Below are positions 63,441-64,000 of a stretch of 64,000 nt of DNA, in pieces (positions within the stretch are counted from its first letter, which is position 1; the number at the start of each line of letters is the position of its first letter). A program made the position numbers and the translations under genes. Source of the stretch: Roseimicrobium gellanilyticum (GTDB lineage Bacteria > Verrucomicrobiota > Verrucomicrobiia > Verrucomicrobiales > Verrucomicrobiaceae). The DNA is taken from assembly GCF_003315205.1 (NCBI RefSeq), contig NZ_QNRR01000018.1, forward strand, positions 1 through 64,000, in the 5' to 3' direction. Below the pieces are notes generated by a model that did no database searches, was not told where the DNA came from, and worked only from the letters and a program-made list of their open reading frames with translations.

Positions 63441-64000
63441 GTGAGCGAAGTTCCCAAAGAGCCATCCAAAACAGCATCCACCAGCGCGCCTGATTCCACT
63501 CAAATGGCCGGAGGAATCCTGAAGGAAGCCCGCGCCCGGCAGACCTTGGACAAGGATTGGGATCCCATCTCACCGCCACCCATCGATGGCGTGTATGTGA
63601 AAGATGTGAAGAACGTCATCTACCGCGGCGGCGTGCTCACGGAACTCTATCGACCGGAGTGGTTTGCCGAGGAATCCTTCCCCATAGGCCATGTGGTACA
63701 CGTCTCACTGCTGCCCGGCCTGGTGACGCAGTGGCACTGCCACCATGTGCAGCGCGACATTGTTTTTCCCGTCAGAGGATTTCTTCGCATCGGCCTGTAC
63801 GATGCACGCCAGGACTCCCCCACCCAGGGCAAATCCTTTGCCATGAATTTCAATCTACACCGTCCCCGGTACCTGCACATCCCACCCGGCGTGTGGCATT
63901 CCTTGAAAAACATCGGCACGGATGAGGCCGTATACATCGTGCTCAATGATGTGCCCTTTGAATACGAAAATCCAGACGACTGGACGCTGGCCCCGGATTC
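63441..64000 (+). CDS. RmlC-like cupin (dTDP-4-dehydrorhamnose 3,5-epimerase family), 3' end outside window
   Basis: The frame is open from GTG 63441 to the window end; GTG 63417 and ATG 63504 are alternatives. Cupin strands are visible: VYVKDVKNVIYRGGVLTELY, then a histidine-bearing VTQWHCHHVQRDIVFPVRGFLRIGLYD, followed by YLHIPPGVWHSLKNIG and YENPDDW. The last fragments resemble RmlC. The active-site His/Tyr pair of RmlC cannot be confirmed in the visible part. It begins about 50 bases after apbE but with no obvious functional link. Confidence 0.6.
   Translation, partial: MSEVPKEPSKTASTSAPDSTQMAGGILKEARARQTLDKDWDPISPPPIDGVYVKDVKNVIYRGGVLTELYRPEWFAEESFPIGHVVHVSLLPGLVTQWHCHHVQRDIVFPVRGFLRIGLYDARQDSPTQGKSFAMNFNLHRPRYLHIPPGVWHSLKNIGTDEAVYIVLNDVPFEYENPDDWTLAPD

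Noticed and set aside
1-64000. CRISPR array, integrase, or prophage
   Set aside because: No direct-repeat and spacer pattern, integrase motif or phage structural gene was seen.

Overview
The window is GC-rich bacterial chromosome, most likely from the Verrucomicrobiota (Verrucomicrobiaceae-like, in the broad range of Verrucomicrobium, Prosthecobacter or Roseimicrobium). This is inferred from gene content: paired secreted DUF1501/DUF1549-DUF1553 and DUF1592/DUF1552 proteins, a PVC-type CxxCH heme protein, a TIGR02999-type ECF sigma factor beside a TPR-bearing Ser/Thr kinase, secreted beta-helix proteins with an SHD1-like tail, and a serpin. No rRNA, CRISPR array or phage module was seen. One tRNA (Tyr) is present.

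Left part, 1-13 kb. The window opens in the 3' end of an IS630-like transposase that appears to have decapitated a secreted DUF1579 gene. A convergent nested-hairpin terminator follows, then a minus-strand DUF1501 and cytochrome/DUF1549-DUF1553 pair, an unknown secreted protein, an SGNH esterase, a histidine kinase/response regulator pair (4-nt overlap), and an inverse-autotransporter-like outer-membrane beta-helix protein. Two palindromes lie in the divergent control region shared with a PPK2 polyphosphate kinase.

13-35 kb, mostly plus strand. PPK2, a GT39-like membrane glycosyltransferase, an HtrA-type protease, an OmpA-domain protein and a very large PVC heme protein come first. Next is an apparent single-chain fusion of a VirJ/AcvB-like lipid hydrolase with an MprF/LpiA-like aminoacyl-phosphatidylglycerol synthase. 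Tandem secreted pectate-lyase-fold paralogues, a Ser/Thr kinase plus ECF sigma factor, and a DUF2157/DUF4401/GDYXXLXY membrane module follow, then a small Cys-rich protein and tRNA-Tyr on the minus strand.

35-54.5 kb, central metabolism. gltB overlaps glgX by 4 nt, then pyk. An orphan prepilin and a serpin follow. Then comes a methionine/SAM-cycle cluster: an ArsR-methyltransferase regulator divergent from metK, a DUF1592/DUF1552 pair, and ahcY. The metK and ahcY promoters share a -35 box, a 17-bp spacer and the same operator-like motif, which points to one SAM-cycle regulon controlled by the neighbouring regulator.

54.5-64 kb, less familiar. A membrane protein, a possible PA-IL-like lectin-fold protein, a helical hypothetical protein and a convergent 874-aa protein of unknown function lie among long non-coding stretches. 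A NosR/RnfG-like membrane flavoprotein with two SGATxTS flavinylation motifs is followed by its likely ApbE flavin transferase. The window ends inside a cupin-fold (RmlC-like) gene.
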